Assembly (NCBI GenBank): GCA_016714445.1
Contig: JADJNF010000007.1
Location: forward strand, 124,001 to 188,000
DNA: 64,000 bases
Direction of reading: 5' to 3'
Source: Saprospiraceae bacterium
GTDB lineage: Bacteria; Bacteroidota; Bacteroidia; Chitinophagales; Saprospiraceae
In this document: in pieces, positions 51,001-58,506 of the stretch
How positions within the stretch are numbered: position 1 is the first letter of the stretch
Layout: each line of letters begins with the position of its first letter
Position numbers and translations under genes: made by a program
Notes under the pieces: generated by a model
Told to the model about the DNA's origin: nothing
The model's database searches: none
The model's input: the letters and a program-made list of their open reading frames with translations, nothing else

Positions 51001-53453
51001 AGACTTCTTTTTGTCAAGGTGAATCAGTAAATCTGAAAGCCACTTTCGCAATATCTTATGCTTGGAGCAATAATGCAACAACTCAAAATATAAATGTAAG
51101 TACTTCTGGAACCTATATAGTGTCTACTACCGATATAAATGGTTGTTCAGCTGCTTCTTCACCTATCCTTGTCACAGTTCATTCGCTCCCTACACCTAAT
51201 ATTAGTAGTAATGGTGAAACCACTTTTTGTCTGGGAGGAACAGTCACGCTTACATCTTCTTCTGCAGCGTCCTATCTTTGGTTAAATGGAAGCACTTCGC
51301 AGTCTATTGATGTCATTACAACAGGTGATTATTTATTGACTGTTACTGATGTAAATGGTTGTACAGGTGTCACTTCTCAAAATGTACTTGTAAATGAGCT
51401 CCCTAATGTTGTTATTGATTTTATTGGCGAAACATCATTTTGTAAAGGTAATCAGCTTGTAATTTCAGCAAATGATGCAGAAACTTATCTCTGGAGTACA
51501 GGTGAAATCACTAAATCAGTAGAAATTACGGAGACCGGAACTTATACAGTTTCAATAATGGATGCCAATGGGTGTGTTGGAGTTTCTACCGGCATTAACA
51601 CAATAGTTTTTCCTTTACCATCAAGTGCTGTTACAGTAATAGGGGAATTAGAATTTTGCAGAAATGATTCATTGATTCTAACAGCTGATCCAGCAAAAGA
51701 CTATTTATGGAGTACAGGAGACTCTTCCCAAACCATAATTGTTAAATCAAGTGGCGAATATAGAGTAACGATTACAGACTCAAACGGTTGTTCTGCAATT
51801 TCTTCAAATCATAGTGTCAAAGTGAATGATCTACCATTAACTGAAATAGTTGCAAATGGTCCAACAAACATTTGTTTTGGAGAAACTTTAATTTTAACAT
51901 CAGGTGAGGCAGTAAGTTACTTATGGAGCAATTCAGATGAAAATCAATCTATTGAAGTATCGACTTCTGGAACTTATATAGTAACAATAACTGATGAAAA
52001 TGGGTGTAAAGGAGTTTCATCACCAATAACAATTACTTTGTTGCCCTTACCTTCTAATAGCATAACTTTGTCTGGACCTCCGGCATTTTGTGAAGGAGAT
52101 TCTATAACTATAAAGGCATCATCTGTTGATAGCTATTTGTGGAATACAGGAGAAACAAATCAATCTTTAAATACATCAACTGAAGGAGATTATGTTGTAA
52201 CTGTAACTGATATAAATGGATGTACCGCCGTTTCTACTACAATTTCAATAACAGTACACGCATTGCCTGTAGCACAAATTACACCTGATGGTCCGACAAC
52301 TTTTTGTCAGGGAAAATCGGTTACCCTCACAGCAGATTCCACATTAAACTATAAATGGAATACAGACGAAACATCTCAATCGATTAATGTTTCATCGGAA
52401 GGAGTTTATTTTGTCACTGTCACAAATGAAAATGGATGTTCTGCTATTTCTTTACCTACAGCAATTATAATATTTCCATTACCTGTTGCCATGATTGTAC
52501 CAGATGGACCCGCTACATTTTGTAAGGGTGGAAATGTAATCCTTACAGCGAGCGAAGCTCAAAGTTATAACTGGAACTCAGGTCAAACATCACGGTCCGT
52601 TGATATAACATCTCCAGGAGTATATGTAGTTACCGTTACCGATGCCAACGGATGTTCGGTTGTATCTTCTGAAATATTGGTGATAGTCAACCCATTACTC
52701 ACACCCGAAGTAATAATCAGTACTCCAGCTATTTCTGTATTGTCTTGTCAGGATGTAACTTTTACACCGACACCGATTAATGGCGGTATCTCACCAACTT
52801 ACCAATGGTTTGTCAATGGCAATCCTGTAAGTAGTTCACCATCATTTTCGACATCTACTTTGATAAATGATGATCAGGTATCCTGTATAATGACATCATC
52901 TGCCACTTGTAAGTCTACGCCTACGGCTACATCAAATACTTTAATAATGTCTGTGAGTCAACTACCACAGCCCACCATTATAATTTCTGAAGATACCATT
53001 TCTTCAGACAACTATAAAGATGCTCAGTATTTATATAGCTGGTATTTTAATGGAAATGAAGTATCTACATCACCCTATATAATTTGCAATCAATTTGGAA
53101 GTGGTTCTTATTATCTGGTCATAAATTATAACGGTTGTACTGATACATCTAATACTACAGATATTATTTGTTCAGTGCCAACCAACGATATTGATAATAG
53201 CATATATTTTATGGTTTATCCAAATCCTACAAACAATGTCATTAATATTTCCGGTATAAACTTATCCAGTGGCGAATTCAGGATAGAAGCATACAATGTG
53301 TTGGGTCAGAAATTGGAAGAAAAACGTATTTTATCTTCGAATGATATTTTAGACTCTTATTTGGATATGAGTAGCTATGCCAGTGGTATTTATACCATTG
53401 TCGTTTATGGTGAGACATATAGACAAGTATTTAAAGTACATAAAATAGAATAG
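45090..53453 (+). CDS. Giant type IX-secreted surface protein: BNR/VPS10-like propeller, GEVED domain, ~19 Ig-like repeats, T9SS type A tail
   Basis: The 2787-aa protein begins with a signal peptide (about residues 1-22, ending FCFGQ). Residues ~90-790 are a propeller of BNR/sortilin-like blades (NDDGASWT, STNRGESWNT, SIDRGGTWTR). A GEVED domain lies at ~930-1075 (WVDFNRNGIFEDSNELVYFS ... GEVEDYSV). About 19 Ig-like repeats of 73-75 residues follow at ~1157-2537, each with an FCxGxSVTLSS-type opening, YLWSNNETTQSI and GNYSVxVTDANGC. A distinct Ig-like domain follows. The end (YPNPTNNVINISG ... GIYTIVVYG) is a type A sorting signal, so it is exported by the type IX system and attached to the surface or released. 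Adhesion or glycan binding is the likely role. Confidence 0.92.
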   Translation: MKKLFYPILLIILSGNFNFCFGQKWLENLPTNKSKSEITFYDYQNAFDQYQKSLNAENGYYRDENGEKVRVSGFKQFKRWEYYMQGIIDPSTGAFPSENPFEIYAEYQRNQSNSRSTTSADWKSLGPNNSEGGYAGIGRLNCISFHPTDTNTYWVGAASGGLWVTNDDGASWTCLTDKTGVLAVSDIVIPSDYETSQTIYIATGDKDAWDNRSIGVLKSTNRGESWNTTGLTFSIASPKMVNRLLIDPNNNEIIIAATTDGVFKTFNGGVTWNQQITNLDFIDMEFKPNDFNTLYGAVKYDGKIYTSTNGGMTWTIAYSNSNINRIELAVSENQNGWVYGVASDENDDALYGILKSTNSGVSFQRIYSSKNLLGRTSNGSDNVGQGSYDLSIAVSKSDANTIIVGGINTWRSINGGTSWQLVNHWVGDGAQEVHADKHQLKYRFNGDLFECNDGGLYISKNNGTTWTDKSNGLVISQIYKLGNSQIFSNEVITGLQDNGTKLQMDSDWVDVFSGDGMNCIIDPSNNNIQYACSQRGEIGKTLNHWKDIEYIKPPNSGEGAWVTPYVLDPNDPATIYAGYRYLYKSIDRGGTWTRPNPNSFWSLLIHHIAIAPSNSNTLYLAGYDRIWKTIDGGQNVFNIANNLPLSSGNITSVSVKNDDENTVWVTLGGYTNPGVFQSTNGGQTWVKISNGLPILPAYTLVQNKLLTNEDHLYVGTELGVYFKKGGENWIPFNQGLPNVKIGELEIYYDGNPDLSTLRAATYGRGLWESNLIPQIPIEMEYQNATTVHTNLSKVNPSNKNVEILRIQIDTKGSINPIKLKSINFNTHGTSDINDIESIKMYYSKSKMLFDTLQIVSSISNVINDTIRFNLDQELNNGKNYFWLAYDIKNTAHLGNILDAQLISFKLDTIEYILNQDPVGNRVIELNYCTAGSTLPTSYNYISNVTIGKINNNSLKGQNGYQNFRNISDSLSIGRTIDFKINLNQPFTKDQIRIWVDFNRNGIFEDSNELVYFSPGINTQSLIQGNFLIPSNAIPGSTTMRIRQHYTDFEPNFTSCGTSSWGEVEDYSVILYQQPIAGNASSNSPICVNDSLIIQLQNFFGNIKWQKSKNGLTDWQYCNEGLGYNSSHYKSLIDTSTFFRAEVVLETFSPVYSNIVEVIVNQNPEVYINSTNGLNFCSTETSNLYTESNYYSYTWNTGDTMPSIEVATNESYFVNVVDNKGCSGISNTIQITVNQNPSVSLSIFGLPTFCFGDSLILATESIDYSFVWSTNNTSQSINVYDSGDYFVMVTDSNGCTAISDTITVLVHALPMPTVNASGATTFCSGNNVTLSSSITGVSYLWSNNETTQSISPTTTGNYSVALTDANGCTVTSTAVNITVNPLPLPIVNASGVTTFCSGNSVTLSSSITGVSYLWSNNATTQSISATTTGNYSVEVTDANGCKGTSTITNVTVNPLPTPILNTSGATTFCSGNSVTLSSSITGVSYLWSNNETTQSISATTTGNYSVAVTDANGCTGTSTITSVTVNPLPTPILNTSGATTFCSGNSVTLSSSITGVSYLWSNNETTQSISATTTGNYSVEVTDANGCTGTSTITSVTVNPLPTPILNTNGATTFCLGNSVTLSSSITGVSYLWSNNETTQSIIVSTSENYTLMLTDSKGCTAISDTITVLVHTLPDATLLTDGNLSFCFGDSISISCTESSTYLWNSGETSKEIVVKNSGHYLVTVTDSFGCSAISDSIGVVVHNLSEITLTPGGVTTFCKGDSVTLFSSQAVSYLWSSGATTQNITVYNSGNYFINIIDSNNCQAESPPINVVVNELPVPIISSNEPTNFCQGDSITLMSSHAVSYLWNTLDTIRSIIVSKSGDYFVIVTDDNGCKGKSIPLTVVETDNPIANISLSRSPIMCLGDSIILSADNAESYLWSNGSTTQSVIINTEGQFSVTVINSMGCISVSPSITVVINPLPISAIEIIGETSFCQGESVNLKATFAISYAWSNNATTQNINVSTSGTYIVSTTDINGCSAASSPILVTVHSLPTPNISSNGETTFCLGGTVTLTSSSAASYLWLNGSTSQSIDVITTGDYLLTVTDVNGCTGVTSQNVLVNELPNVVIDFIGETSFCKGNQLVISANDAETYLWSTGEITKSVEITETGTYTVSIMDANGCVGVSTGINTIVFPLPSSAVTVIGELEFCRNDSLILTADPAKDYLWSTGDSSQTIIVKSSGEYRVTITDSNGCSAISSNHSVKVNDLPLTEIVANGPTNICFGETLILTSGEAVSYLWSNSDENQSIEVSTSGTYIVTITDENGCKGVSSPITITLLPLPSNSITLSGPPAFCEGDSITIKASSVDSYLWNTGETNQSLNTSTEGDYVVTVTDINGCTAVSTTISITVHALPVAQITPDGPTTFCQGKSVTLTADSTLNYKWNTDETSQSINVSSEGVYFVTVTNENGCSAISLPTAIIIFPLPVAMIVPDGPATFCKGGNVILTASEAQSYNWNSGQTSRSVDITSPGVYVVTVTDANGCSVVSSEILVIVNPLLTPEVIISTPAISVLSCQDVTFTPTPINGGISPTYQWFVNGNPVSSSPSFSTSTLINDDQVSCIMTSSATCKSTPTATSNTLIMSVSQLPQPTIIISEDTISSDNYKDAQYLYSWYFNGNEVSTSPYIICNQFGSGSYYLVINYNGCTDTSNTTDIICSVPTNDIDNSIYFMVYPNPTNNVINISGINLSSGEFRIEAYNVLGQKLEEKRILSSNDILDSYLDMSSYASGIYTIVVYGETYRQVFKVHKIE
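49020..50114 (+). repeat. Five near-identical 219-bp tandem units in the Ig-repeat region
   Basis: The words AAGCGGAGCGACTACATTTT and ATCTTGAATA recur every 219 bp (73 codons): positions near 49031, 49250, 49469, 49688 and 49907 give the same phase. The third, fourth and most of the fifth units are almost identical in DNA. The other ~14 Ig-like repeats of the protein are much more diverged. This is a recent duplication or is kept alike by gene conversion. Confidence 0.85.
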
Positions 53454-53582
53454 AAAAAATAAAAGGCATATTGGTATCCGGTAACCAATCAAAAAAAATC
53501 GGGCCTGATTCGCTCAGGCAAACAAAGCGAAGGCGTATTCTGAAAAGCCTTATGAGTAAGGAAAAAAATAAAACAATTTATA

Positions 53583-54350
53583 ATGACAACCAGAAGAATT
53601 TTCGCAAATGTTGCGGTAATCTTTTTATTATCTCTCATGGGATGTATTACTGCAAAAAAAATCACGTCAACTTTGATAATTCCAGACTACGATTTTTCAC
53701 CACCTAGCTCTGTAGCTTCAGGTAGTGCAGGAATTAAAGTTGGATTAATTGAACCAAACTATGATGGTAATTTTATATATTCTAATAAGTCACCTTTCGG
53801 ACAATTTCGTAAAAGTATGGGAAGTGATTTCGAAGAAATATTAACTTCAAGAGGATTCACAATTAAAGGACCATTCGAAGCTTATGATTTAATGACTTAT
53901 TCTGACAAGACAGAATGTGAGTTAGGGTTAGATATCAACATAGATTTAAATATCATAGAAACATCCGGTGGTTGGGATCATATACCTCCTCAGACAAACC
54001 CTTATGCAATGAGAAGGGGTAACTATTCTCGCTATGGTGGAACTTTAAACCTTAGTGGAAAAATAACAATAGCAGTTATTGAAACTTTTACTCGTCAAAA
54101 ACTGCTAGTAAAGAGTATTCCAGTTCCTCAAGAGAACATAGTGGTGCAAGCAGAGGCAGATTATAATTTCAACTCTATTGGAGTGCCTTTAGAAGATCCT
54201 GGAGTTCATAATCCTATTGCAGCAGCCTTGTCAAATTTTTACAAATCCACAATGAAACGTGGATATGATATGTTATCTAAAGAAGAATTGGCACATGTTC
54301 AAACCCAAGTAGCAGAAATAAGAGAAAAAGCAGGTTTTATTAAACGTTAA
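53583..54350 (+). CDS. HpaA-like (NLBH family) lipoprotein
   Basis: The 255-aa protein has a lipoprotein leader (VIFLLSLMGC, lipobox LMGC, Cys ~21). The mature part has FGQFRKSMGSDFEEILTSRG, FTIKGPFEAYDLMTYSDKTE, CELGLDINIDLNI and a long C-terminal helix (KEELAHVQTQVAEIREKAGF). The RKSMGSDFEEILTSRGFTIKGPFE block resembles the HpaA/neuraminyllactose-binding haemagglutinin family of Helicobacter. Those are outer-membrane or surface lipoproteins. Sialic-acid binding is not demonstrated for most relatives and is not assumed here. It lies 129 bp downstream of the giant surface protein on the same strand. Confidence 0.75.
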   Translation: MTTRRIFANVAVIFLLSLMGCITAKKITSTLIIPDYDFSPPSSVASGSAGIKVGLIEPNYDGNFIYSNKSPFGQFRKSMGSDFEEILTSRGFTIKGPFEAYDLMTYSDKTECELGLDINIDLNIIETSGGWDHIPPQTNPYAMRRGNYSRYGGTLNLSGKITIAVIETFTRQKLLVKSIPVPQENIVVQAEADYNFNSIGVPLEDPGVHNPIAAALSNFYKSTMKRGYDMLSKEELAHVQTQVAEIREKAGFIKR

Positions 54351-54432
54351 CTAAGTTAATGTTGATTAAATTTTAAAAAATAGTGTATTTTATTATTGAT
54401 TAAAAATAATGCGGACTTGATTCGCACATTAA

Positions 54433-54585
54433 AGTAAAGCGAAATCCTATTATCAAAAGAATTTTAGTACAGTTATAACATTTGAATGTGAAATAGTTGA
54501 AATATCAGAAACAAAACTAGTCTTGATTGGATATAAAATTCAGGGCTCTTCAAATGATTTTCGATTCACATTAAAGCCATATTAA
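54433..54585 (+). pseudogene. Gene fragment: 50-codon C-terminal tail with its own terminator
   Basis: From just after a stop at 54430-54432 the frame reads YYQKNFSTVITFECEIVEIS, ETKLVLIGYKIQGSSNDFRF and TLKPY, and stops at 54583-54585. It looks like the beta-strand tail of a small domain with no start codon upstream. A strong terminator follows 11 bp later. It is read as a remnant of a truncated gene; no family can be named. Confidence 0.3.
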
Positions 54586-54596
54586 AAAATTTATAA

Positions 54597-54632
54597 GATA
54601 GTCTTGGTATCACAATCAAGGCTATCTTTATT
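54597..54632 (+). terminator. Rho-independent terminator
   Basis: GATAGTCTTG (54597-54606) pairs with CAAGGCTATC (54617-54626) through a 10-base loop and one G-T wobble. TTTATT follows on the plus strand. Confidence 0.75.
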
Positions 54633-54672
54633 AAATATCCATTTTCATAGGCAGCCATTTTTATTGGCCCTT

Positions 54673-54770
54673 CAAATTTATTTGCAGCTTCAGAATTTAT
54701 TGCCCATAACTTCAGTTGTGGGCAAATAAAATTAATTCATCCTGGCTTTAGCCAAAACAAACAATCATTA
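54673..54770. repeat. Dispersed intergenic repeat, copy 2
   Basis: Matches 42905-43000. This copy contains a strong internal hairpin: TTGCCCATAAC and GTTGTGGGCAA pair with one wobble around TTCA. Confidence 0.55.
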
Positions 54771-55247
54771 AAAATATCCCCCACCCTCCGGCACTCTGCC
54801 TTCCTTCATTCACTCATTTAATCATTCGTTTATTCTATCAGTCAGAGAGCCTCCGGATTCCCGCAGCATACTTGTGAAGCCCGTAGCGGCTTTAAGTATC
54901 TCCGTCACTACATTTCACTCAGGCAATACAATTTTCATTTCGCAGGCAGTTATGATTTTTATTGGCCTTGCAAATTCAATTTGCAAGAAAAAAAACATCT
55001 TATCGCTTTTAAAAACTATCTCTTAAAATCATAACTACACCGGCTCCATTCCAGCTATTGTTCGTTTCATTTCGTTCCTCCTATACCCATGCTTTTCAGC
55101 TCTGCTCTTTTGCCTGCCCACAATGCTCTGCTTCATATACTGCGGCTACGCCAAACTTATTTGTCGGGTGCTTGCTCCATTGCATTTCGCTGCGTTCACC
55201 CTTTTGCAGGTAAAGCGGCATACTGTCTCAGCCATAGACCATCCGGG

Positions 55248-55365
55248 CTCTGCCACTGACTATACTCATATCATGTATCTGCATAGAGAGTGCTCATCAC
55301 AATTTCCACCCAATACACACTATGCAGATACATGCTATTTCCGGCTATACACTTCAGTGGCAGAG
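55248..55365. repeat. Long imperfect palindrome A (118 nt)
   Basis: Outer arms CTCTGCCACTGA (55248-55259) and TCAGTGGCAGAG (55354-55365) are perfect complements. Inner arms CATGTATCTGCATAG (55272-55286) and CTATGCAGATACATG (55320-55334) are also perfect. Unequal unpaired bases separate the two stems. Confidence 0.8.
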
Positions 55366-55373
55366 ACGCAGTT

Positions 55374-55482
55374 ACAGAGCAGAAGCCATATAGCCCAGTA
55401 TCACTACATTATATGCCACATATCTCCACCTTTCAGGTAGTATATGATGTCATATTCCTAGTCATTATGTCTACTGCTCTGT
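55374..55482. repeat. Long imperfect palindrome B (109 nt)
   Basis: Outer arms ACAGAGCAG (55374-55382) and CTGCTCTGT (55474-55482) pair perfectly. Inside, ATATG..CATAT..ACCT pairs with AGGT..ATATG..CATAT around a TTC loop. It directly follows palindrome A. Confidence 0.7.
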
Positions 55483-55485
55483 GAA

Positions 55486-55576
55486 GGTGCTCTGGGATGG
55501 CGGCTATGGCTGGCAGTATTTCCGGTGCTTCCTGTGCCTGATACAGCGTACTCACTCCGCATGCTGCATGAGCACC
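55486..55576. repeat. Imperfect palindrome C (91 nt)
   Basis: GGTGCTC (55486-55492) pairs with GAGCACC (55570-55576). The inner part pairs only weakly. It follows palindrome B after three bases and abuts the direct repeat at 55579. Confidence 0.5.
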
Positions 55577-55578
55577 CT

Positions 55579-55777
55579 GTATCATTCACCGCACCTCCTT
55601 TTATTTGTTTTGGGGCAGCCATGCAGGGGCATCTGATACGCACAGCCATGATTCGTACCTTACATTACTCCTACACGCACCATCTGCCCCGCTGCCCCTG
55701 GTGAATTCTTACTTCTATGTTTCACCACCTCTGGTGGTATGTTTTTAGCGGCAATTTCAAAGCTGAAGGCTCTTTTA
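55579..55777. repeat. ~200-bp direct repeat, left copy, with a hairpin core
   Basis: About 85% alike by eye to 58507-58706, same orientation. Its core pairs GGGGCAGC...GGGGCA with TGCCCCGCTGCCCC (hairpin with extra unpaired bases on the left arm). It ends with ACCACC-TCT-GGTGGT followed by ATGTTTTT. The two copies enclose four small orphan genes. Confidence 0.75.
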
Positions 55778-55986
55778 CATGACGGGTTATAACCCAAAAT
55801 TTAAAATAACCCAAGCTATTATTACAACATCTAATGAACTCCTATTTTAAAAGATATTAATGTATAATATTTGTCACTTTTAGTTACCACTTTGGTATTA
55901 TAGTTGTTCACATATTAAACGACTTAATAGAATAAAATATAAAACCATGAATATCGAAACTATTTCTTCATTTATGAATAGAACTT

Positions 55987-56394
55987 ATGGAATATATTTC
56001 ATTACAAAAAAACGAATTAAAAATTTCACCCATGCTCAATAATTTTTTTACCATCAACCTACCATATGGTATTGCCCGTACAGAATCGGGTGAATGGATG
56101 GCATTCAATCGAGAGTACCTACCACTAGGCTTTTGTGATGAATCATTAAAAGCTTTGCCGGGTTACAGCTACACACATCTGCCTGTGTATAGTAAATATA
56201 AAAATATATCTGAAGGAGTGCTGGCAAAATTGGCTTGTTCGGATAGTCGGATACTACGAAACGAGCATGGCGAAATTGTCAGAGTGATCTTTTACGACAG
56301 CGCCTCCAACCCTGCAAACCAGCCGGAAAATAACCCTATACTTTGGAAGAAATACTTTGATAAGTTGAAGGTGCTCTCAAAGTGGGAAGTGTAA
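55987..56394 (+). CDS. Small orphan protein, function unknown
   Basis: The 135-codon frame has a second in-frame Met at codon 16 (MLNNFFTINLPYGIARTESG). That could be the true start, since the recognisable compact domain begins there: INLPYGIARTESGEWMAFNR, EYLPLG, and later VRVIFYDSASNPAN and WKKYFDKLKVL. No TM segment or signal peptide is present, so it is cytoplasmic. The pattern of strands and a GEW turn suggests a small alpha+beta protein. No family is recognised. It is the first gene inside the direct-repeat-bounded segment. Confidence 0.55.
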   Translation: MEYISLQKNELKISPMLNNFFTINLPYGIARTESGEWMAFNREYLPLGFCDESLKALPGYSYTHLPVYSKYKNISEGVLAKLACSDSRILRNEHGEIVRVIFYDSASNPANQPENNPILWKKYFDKLKVLSKWEV

Positions 56395-56463
56395 TCTCAA
56401 TAATAAGCTTTAACAAGTATATTTAATTTAATCAATGTTATTTTAAAATTTAAATGTAGTAAA

Positions 56464-57075
56464 ATGGAAAATGTAGTAAAACTATTTCAAGAATTTTTGG
56501 AAGATGATAGAAACCATAATGAATTGATTTATTGTTTAACCCAAAGTTCAGTTGAACCCACTGTAAGATTCAAATTTGGAGCTTGGTTGTCAAGAGAATA
56601 TCCTTCTTGGTTTAATGCTCTTGAAACCAAACGGATTGACCTTATAATTGGTGATGAAAAAGAAATTTACTTTATTGAATTTGGTCATTGTTTGAATTTA
56701 TTAAGACACACTCCAATAGGACATATTCATAAGATTGAAAATGATTTTACTAAATTGACTGCAAATAAAGTGTCAAAATTTTTAGAAAAATATCCAAAGC
56801 TAGTCACAGGAAAAAGTATTAATAAAATTTCAATTACACTTTTTTCAGATTTCAAATGCGTTAAAAATAATAATCGTTATAACGTTTGTTTTGATGATGA
56901 TAAATTAACTTACGGTGTATTTTTAAAATATGGAATTAATCAAAAAGATAATGAGTATTTCGATAGTACTAGTGAGAATTATTATAATAACAAATTAATT
57001 AGTGCAGGCTATAATGAAAAAATATTAATTGAAGGTAAGCTTTCATTGTGGTGGCATATTACAGAATATAAATAA
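56464..57075 (+). CDS. Orphan protein with a degenerate PD-(D/E)XK-like core
   Basis: The 203-aa protein contains KRIDLIIGDEKEIYFIEFGH, the beta-hairpin layout of restriction-nuclease folds (Asp on one strand, Glu on the next). The expected ExK lysine is replaced by Gly (IEFG). The N-terminus is helical (VVKLFQEFLEDDRNHNELIY). The C-terminus has KLSLWWHITEYK. It may be an inactive nuclease fold used for binding, or an unrelated protein. It sits 69 bp after the preceding orphan gene, same strand. Confidence 0.55.
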   Translation: MENVVKLFQEFLEDDRNHNELIYCLTQSSVEPTVRFKFGAWLSREYPSWFNALETKRIDLIIGDEKEIYFIEFGHCLNLLRHTPIGHIHKIENDFTKLTANKVSKFLEKYPKLVTGKSINKISITLFSDFKCVKNNNRYNVCFDDDKLTYGVFLKYGINQKDNEYFDSTSENYYNNKLISAGYNEKILIEGKLSLWWHITEYK

Positions 57076-57198
57076 TTTTTAAATGTAAAATTTGCTCGAA
57101 TTGTCGATGTAGCTTCTTTCAAATCGTACTATAAAAATTTTATCAACTTTCATGCCATTACACTCGTTACACCCATTTCTATAAAAAAATCCAATCTC

Positions 57199-57792
57199 AT
57201 GACATTCTTTGATTTTATAAATAAGTATGACGTCCCCGGCTCTATAGTGCTCCTGGAAGGTAAACGTGATGTAAAGAAAGATGATCAGCCATTGCTTACT
57301 GAACTTGGCCATAAACTTGCATCTTCAACAAAACACATGATCTTCAGAAGCGGGAATGCTACAGGTGCAGATCAGTTTTTCTCTACAGGTGTATTTCATG
57401 TGGATCCCGATAGATTGCAGGTGATTACTCCTTATACAAGCCACAGAAATAAGGGCAACGCTGTATATACGTCAATACCACTGGACGATGTCAATTTGAT
57501 GCAGGAACCAGGAGTGGTTTATCAATCAAAACACAATAAAAAAACAGCAAACCTGATAGACAAATATGTGGCAGGTGCCCGTGATCGGTTTTCTATTAAA
57601 GCTGCTTACATCATCAGAGATACCGTTAAAGCCATTGGAACAACGGATATTCCACCCGCTAATTTCGGGATTTTTTATGACGACCTGTCCAATCCTATGC
57701 AGGGAGGTACTGGGCATACCATGGATGTTTGTAAGAAAAATGGTATTCCGGTCATAAATCAATCCATTTGGTTTGGATGGTTGTCAGAATAA
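57199..57792 (+). CDS. SLOG/DprA-like Rossmann-fold protein
   Basis: The 197-aa protein has a Rossmann-type core: GSIVLLEGKRDVKKDD, then MIFRSGNATGADQFFSTGVF (a Gly-rich nucleotide-binding loop with the GxATGAD motif of SLOG/LOG-like proteins). VITPYTSHRNKG and GGTGHTMDVCKKNGIPVINQ, a second glycine loop, follow. SLOG proteins bind nucleotides or nucleotide-derived signals and occur in many phage-defence modules. No effector domain is attached; the next gene, starting 67 bp downstream, may be a partner. Confidence 0.65.
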   Translation: MTFFDFINKYDVPGSIVLLEGKRDVKKDDQPLLTELGHKLASSTKHMIFRSGNATGADQFFSTGVFHVDPDRLQVITPYTSHRNKGNAVYTSIPLDDVNLMQEPGVVYQSKHNKKTANLIDKYVAGARDRFSIKAAYIIRDTVKAIGTTDIPPANFGIFYDDLSNPMQGGTGHTMDVCKKNGIPVINQSIWFGWLSE

Positions 57793-57859
57793 CCCTTATC
57801 CTTTTGTAAAGGTAAGTCAAAATAATTGAATGGTTTTCATCAAATAAAAATAAATTTAC

Positions 57860-58495
57860 ATGTATATTCCACATCCCTGCGAACAATTGAATAATCATTT
57901 TTCAGAAAAACCTTACCAGGGAGTTCCACCAGAAAATGCCTCATTTTTATTCATTGGGCTTGATGCAAACTATGCAGAAAATATTTCATCTCAATCTGTA
58001 TTCCCCAAAGTACTTGAATATCATCATGATGGTATAGGTTTTTGGCAGAAAAACAAGGTCCATCATCCGTTTCTGCTTCCTGAATATAAGGGAGATGGAA
58101 GTTATTATCATCGAAGTTTTGCCAAAATAGGATTTCTCCCTTTCCATGCACCTTTAGTTTCATTTGTTGAATTATTACATATTCCTACAGTTGGTAGAAG
58201 TAAATTGGAGCCGTCTGATTTAAGCACGCAACACTTACAATTAATTAATGCTGCTATACTTGAAGGCCAGGCTAAATATATCTTTATACCGGCAGCAGTG
58301 GCAAAACTAATGCAAAACTCCGGAATCTTTCCATGGCTTTATAGAAAACCTATAGCAATTCCAGATAGATTAGGTATTCTATTTCAAAATCAGAACAAAA
58401 CTGTCTATTCACATTTACACTTTTCCGTTTATGGCAAATTTCAAGAACGAAAAGTGATGGAAGCAGCTTTAATTAATAGCCTATTGCCAAAATAG
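57860..58495 (+). CDS. Orphan protein with a uracil-DNA-glycosylase-like opening (putative)
   Basis: The 211-aa protein reads SFLFIGLDANYAEN near residue 30. A G(L/Q)D-N loop after a hydrophobic strand resembles motif 1 of the uracil-DNA-glycosylase superfamily. Conserved-looking blocks follow: HHDGIGFWQKNKVHHPFLLP, SFVELLHIPTVGRS, AKYIFIPAAVAKLM and YSHLHFSVYGKF. The HLHFS near the C-terminus could serve as the second (His) motif. This match is by eye only and could be chance. It is the last gene before the right copy of the direct repeat (58507), immediately behind the SLOG gene. Confidence 0.5.
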   Translation: MYIPHPCEQLNNHFSEKPYQGVPPENASFLFIGLDANYAENISSQSVFPKVLEYHHDGIGFWQKNKVHHPFLLPEYKGDGSYYHRSFAKIGFLPFHAPLVSFVELLHIPTVGRSKLEPSDLSTQHLQLINAAILEGQAKYIFIPAAVAKLMQNSGIFPWLYRKPIAIPDRLGILFQNQNKTVYSHLHFSVYGKFQERKVMEAALINSLLPK

Positions 58496-58506
58496 CATAT
58501 ACTTAT

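Larger units (their letters stand above)
54633..55986. other. ~1.35-kb gene-free stretch with tandem long imperfect palindromes
   Basis: No coding region is supported. It holds the second copy of a dispersed repeat (54673-54770), hairpins around 54660-54720 (TTGCCCATAAC/GTTGTGGGCAA) and 54885-54930, and then three abutting long palindromes (55248-55365, 55374-55482, 55486-55576). It ends with a direct-repeat copy (55579-55777). Base composition is richer in C and G than in the flanking genes. Confidence 0.6.

Noticed and set aside
53471..53707. 78-codon plus-strand ORF overlapping the HpaA-like gene start
   Set aside because: It overlaps the lipoprotein leader in another frame and shows no protein-like features.
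55123..55649. Plus- and minus-strand ORFs of 60-105 codons in the palindrome region
   Set aside because: They read through perfect palindromes, have no recognisable motif and show skewed composition, so they are not credible genes.
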